A DNA stretch of 5,447 bases from Negativicutes bacterium (GTDB lineage: Bacteria > Bacillota_C > Negativicutes > Acidaminococcales > Acidaminococcaceae). Each line of letters begins with the position of its first letter. Within the stretch, counting starts at the first letter, position 1. Positions 4,937 to 5,447 of this stretch are shown here, in pieces. The stretch spans positions 1 to 5,447 of the forward strand of contig RZYP01000134.1 in assembly GCA_009930275.1 (NCBI GenBank), read 5' to 3'. A program made the translations under genes and the position numbers. Under the pieces are notes generated by a model. It saw only the letters and a program-made list of their open reading frames with translations, made no database searches and was not told where the DNA came from.

Positions 4937-4992
4937 AAAGTGTATTAAAACACCACTATTTTATATAAAATAGTGGTGTTTTAATACACTTT
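4937..4992. repeat. perfect 56-bp palindrome upstream of the ATPase gene
   Basis: Every base from 4937 to 4964 pairs with 4992 to 4965: 28-bp arms with no spacer, centred on TTATATAA. Each arm holds a near-palindromic 14-mer, GTGTATTAAAACAC (4940-4953) and its mirror (4976-4989), with centres 36 bp apart. The middle is ACTATTTTATATAAAATAGT. It is AT-rich, unlike the five GC-containing REP-like palindromes, and covers the -35 region of the ATPase promoter. It may be a double operator, a cruciform-forming site or the trace of a small insertion. No T-tract follows on the minus strand, so a terminator is less likely. Confidence 0.85.
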
Positions 4993-5089
4993 TATATGTT
5001 TTTATTATTTTAAGACATTTTTCTGCGCTGTCAAAGGTGCCGCTCACCTTAACTTGATCGCCTTCAGGAAAATCATGATGATTGTAGCT
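4961..5089 (-). pseudogene. coding-like remnant of unknown gene
   Basis: Between palindrome copy 5 and the 56-bp palindrome the minus strand holds an open frame with no start codon that reads like real protein, including DFPEGDQVKVSGTF followed by DSAEKCLKIIK. Its codons (GAA GGC GAT, AGC GGC ACC TTT GAC) resemble those of the epimerase rather than the AT-rich ATPase. It ends at a TAA formed within the 56-bp palindrome. The PEGDxVxVxGxF pattern is suggestive of a small beta-barrel, but I do not recognise the family. It looks like a piece of a host gene cut on both sides by repeats. It happens to be in the same frame as the epimerase but lies beyond that gene's stop. Confidence 0.35.
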
Positions 5090-5091
5090 TA

Positions 5092-5137
5092 TGGACCAAA
5101 GGGGACAGTCCCCTTTGGTCCACCCTTCGGTCCATAA
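5092..5137. repeat. REP-like palindrome copy 5 with alternative pairing
   Basis: The core at 5092-5122 has central base A (5107), the same orientation as copy 3. It is followed by CCCTTCGGTCCATAA. The last part, GGTCCATAA (5129-5137), is the exact reverse complement of TTATGGACC (5089-5097), so the left arm can pair with either the core right arm or this outer site. It starts 4 bases after the epimerase stop on that gene's transcript and could end it, but no T-tract follows. Confidence 0.85.
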
Positions 5138-5140
5138 TTT

Positions 5141-5447
5141 TCATTTCACCCCGTAATATTCCACGTACCACTGTGCGAACTTGCGCAGGCCTTCTTTAAT
5201 GGAAGTCTGCGGCTTGAAGCCCACCGCCTCCTGCAATAAATCTGTCGAGGCGTAAGTCGCCGGTACGTCGCCCGGCTTCAACGGTTCAAAGACTTTCTCG
5301 AAGACCACTGCGCGCCCCTGTGCTTCACTCAAAACCTCTTCCAGCGTAGCAATGAAGGTCATCAGTTTTTCCGGACTGTTGTTGCCGATGTTGTAGACTT
5401 TGCTCGGCGCACCGTCAGCCGCTAAAGGCGGCTTAGGCAGCAGCCTG
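5141..5447 (-). CDS. UDP-glucuronate 4-epimerase-type NAD-dependent epimerase, C-terminal part only
   Basis: The last 101 codons of a short-chain dehydrogenase-type sugar nucleotide epimerase; the rest, including the NAD-binding GxxGxxG and the YxxxK active site, lies beyond the right edge. The frame stays open to the window end, so the ATG at 5362 is an internal methionine, not the start. Diagnostic pieces are SKVYNIGNNSPEKLMTFI, KPGDVPATYAS and the closing GFKPQTSIKEGLRKFAQWY. This combination is typical of the CapI/LpsL/WbnF group, which turns UDP-glucuronate into UDP-galacturonate for capsule or lipopolysaccharide. Base composition is richer in G+C than the minus-strand genes to its left, in keeping with a resident surface polysaccharide locus. 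The group is clear; the exact substrate is less so. Confidence 0.9.
   Translation of the reverse strand, partial: RLLPKPPLAADGAPSKVYNIGNNSPEKLMTFIATLEEVLSEAQGRAVVFEKVFEPLKPGDVPATYASTDLLQEAVGFKPQTSIKEGLRKFAQWYVEYYGVK

Noticed and set aside
5034..5050. Short inverted repeat AAGGTG-N5-CACCTT as a regulatory hairpin.
   Set aside because: Only 6 bp, with no T-tract, and inside the coding-like remnant; such matches arise by chance.
85..5122. CRISPR array or integron attC array.
   Set aside because: The repeats are 0.9-1.6 kb apart with whole genes between them, inverted in places, and perfectly palindromic; no integrase gene or attC core motifs are seen.
4961..5143. Stop-codon readthrough extending the epimerase, since the frame after its TGA stays open for 59 codons.
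   Set aside because: The extension runs through palindrome copy 5, and the epimerase already ends at the family's usual GFKP..WYxxYY terminus; a remnant is the simpler reading.
5141..5362. The 73-codon frame from the ATG at 5362 as a complete small gene.
   Set aside because: The same frame stays open to the window edge and encodes conserved epimerase sequence (VYNIGNNSPEKL) before that methionine.

Overview
The window looks like an accessory chromosomal region from an anaerobic, diderm Firmicute; the class Negativicutes is the best guess. The exported binding protein-like gene at the left carries a classical type I signal peptide (cleavage at AQA-SK) and no lipobox cysteine, which fits an organism with a periplasm. 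Ribosome binding sites are strong GGAGG types and promoters are AT-rich sigma-A types. The assignment is an inference, not a proof.

Layout, left to right. (1) 1-50: the promoter and probable ribosome binding site of a divergent gene lying off the left edge. (2) 215-1006 (+): an exported PheC-like (cyclohexadienyl dehydratase / solute-binding fold) protein with its own promoter. (3) 1055-2455 (-): a two-gene toxin-antitoxin operon. The upstream gene encodes an MqsR-like toxin. The downstream gene encodes an antitoxin joining an MqsA-type zinc ribbon and helix-turn-helix to a Panacea/SocA (DUF4065) domain. A sigma-A promoter and a pair of palindromic operators sit in front of it. (4) 2699-3454 (-): a stand-alone plasmid pRiA4b ORF-3 family protein. 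(5) 3609-4907 (-): an AAA_14/DUF4143 ATPase with a PD-(D/E)XK-like C-terminus, whose promoter lies beside a perfect 56-bp palindrome. (6) 4961-5089 (-): a short coding-like remnant. (7) 5141-5447 (-): the C-terminal part of a UDP-glucuronate 4-epimerase-type sugar nucleotide epimerase, running off the right edge.

The most striking pattern is five copies of one 31-bp perfect palindrome (arm TGGACCAAAGGGGAC, one central base, then the reverse complement). They are centred at 104, 1034, 2576, 3488 and 5107, one in every intergenic gap between separate transcription units. They cut the window into modules: PheC-like / toxin-antitoxin / pRiA4b ORF-3 / ATPase / epimerase. The outer genes (PheC-like, epimerase) look like host sequence. 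The inner modules are visibly more AT-rich and are of types typical of mobile or defence regions. I infer a small island assembled between, or decorated by, REP-like palindromes. At 1034 the palindrome also serves as a terminator between convergent genes.

The inner genes are all on the minus strand, but each module seems to have its own start signals, so this is not one operon. The best candidate for something little described is the toxin-antitoxin module. It combines an MqsRA-like gene order, an MqsA-like DNA-binding half, a Panacea neutralisation half, and two near-palindromic operators exactly 30 bp apart, one of which fills the spacer of the promoter.
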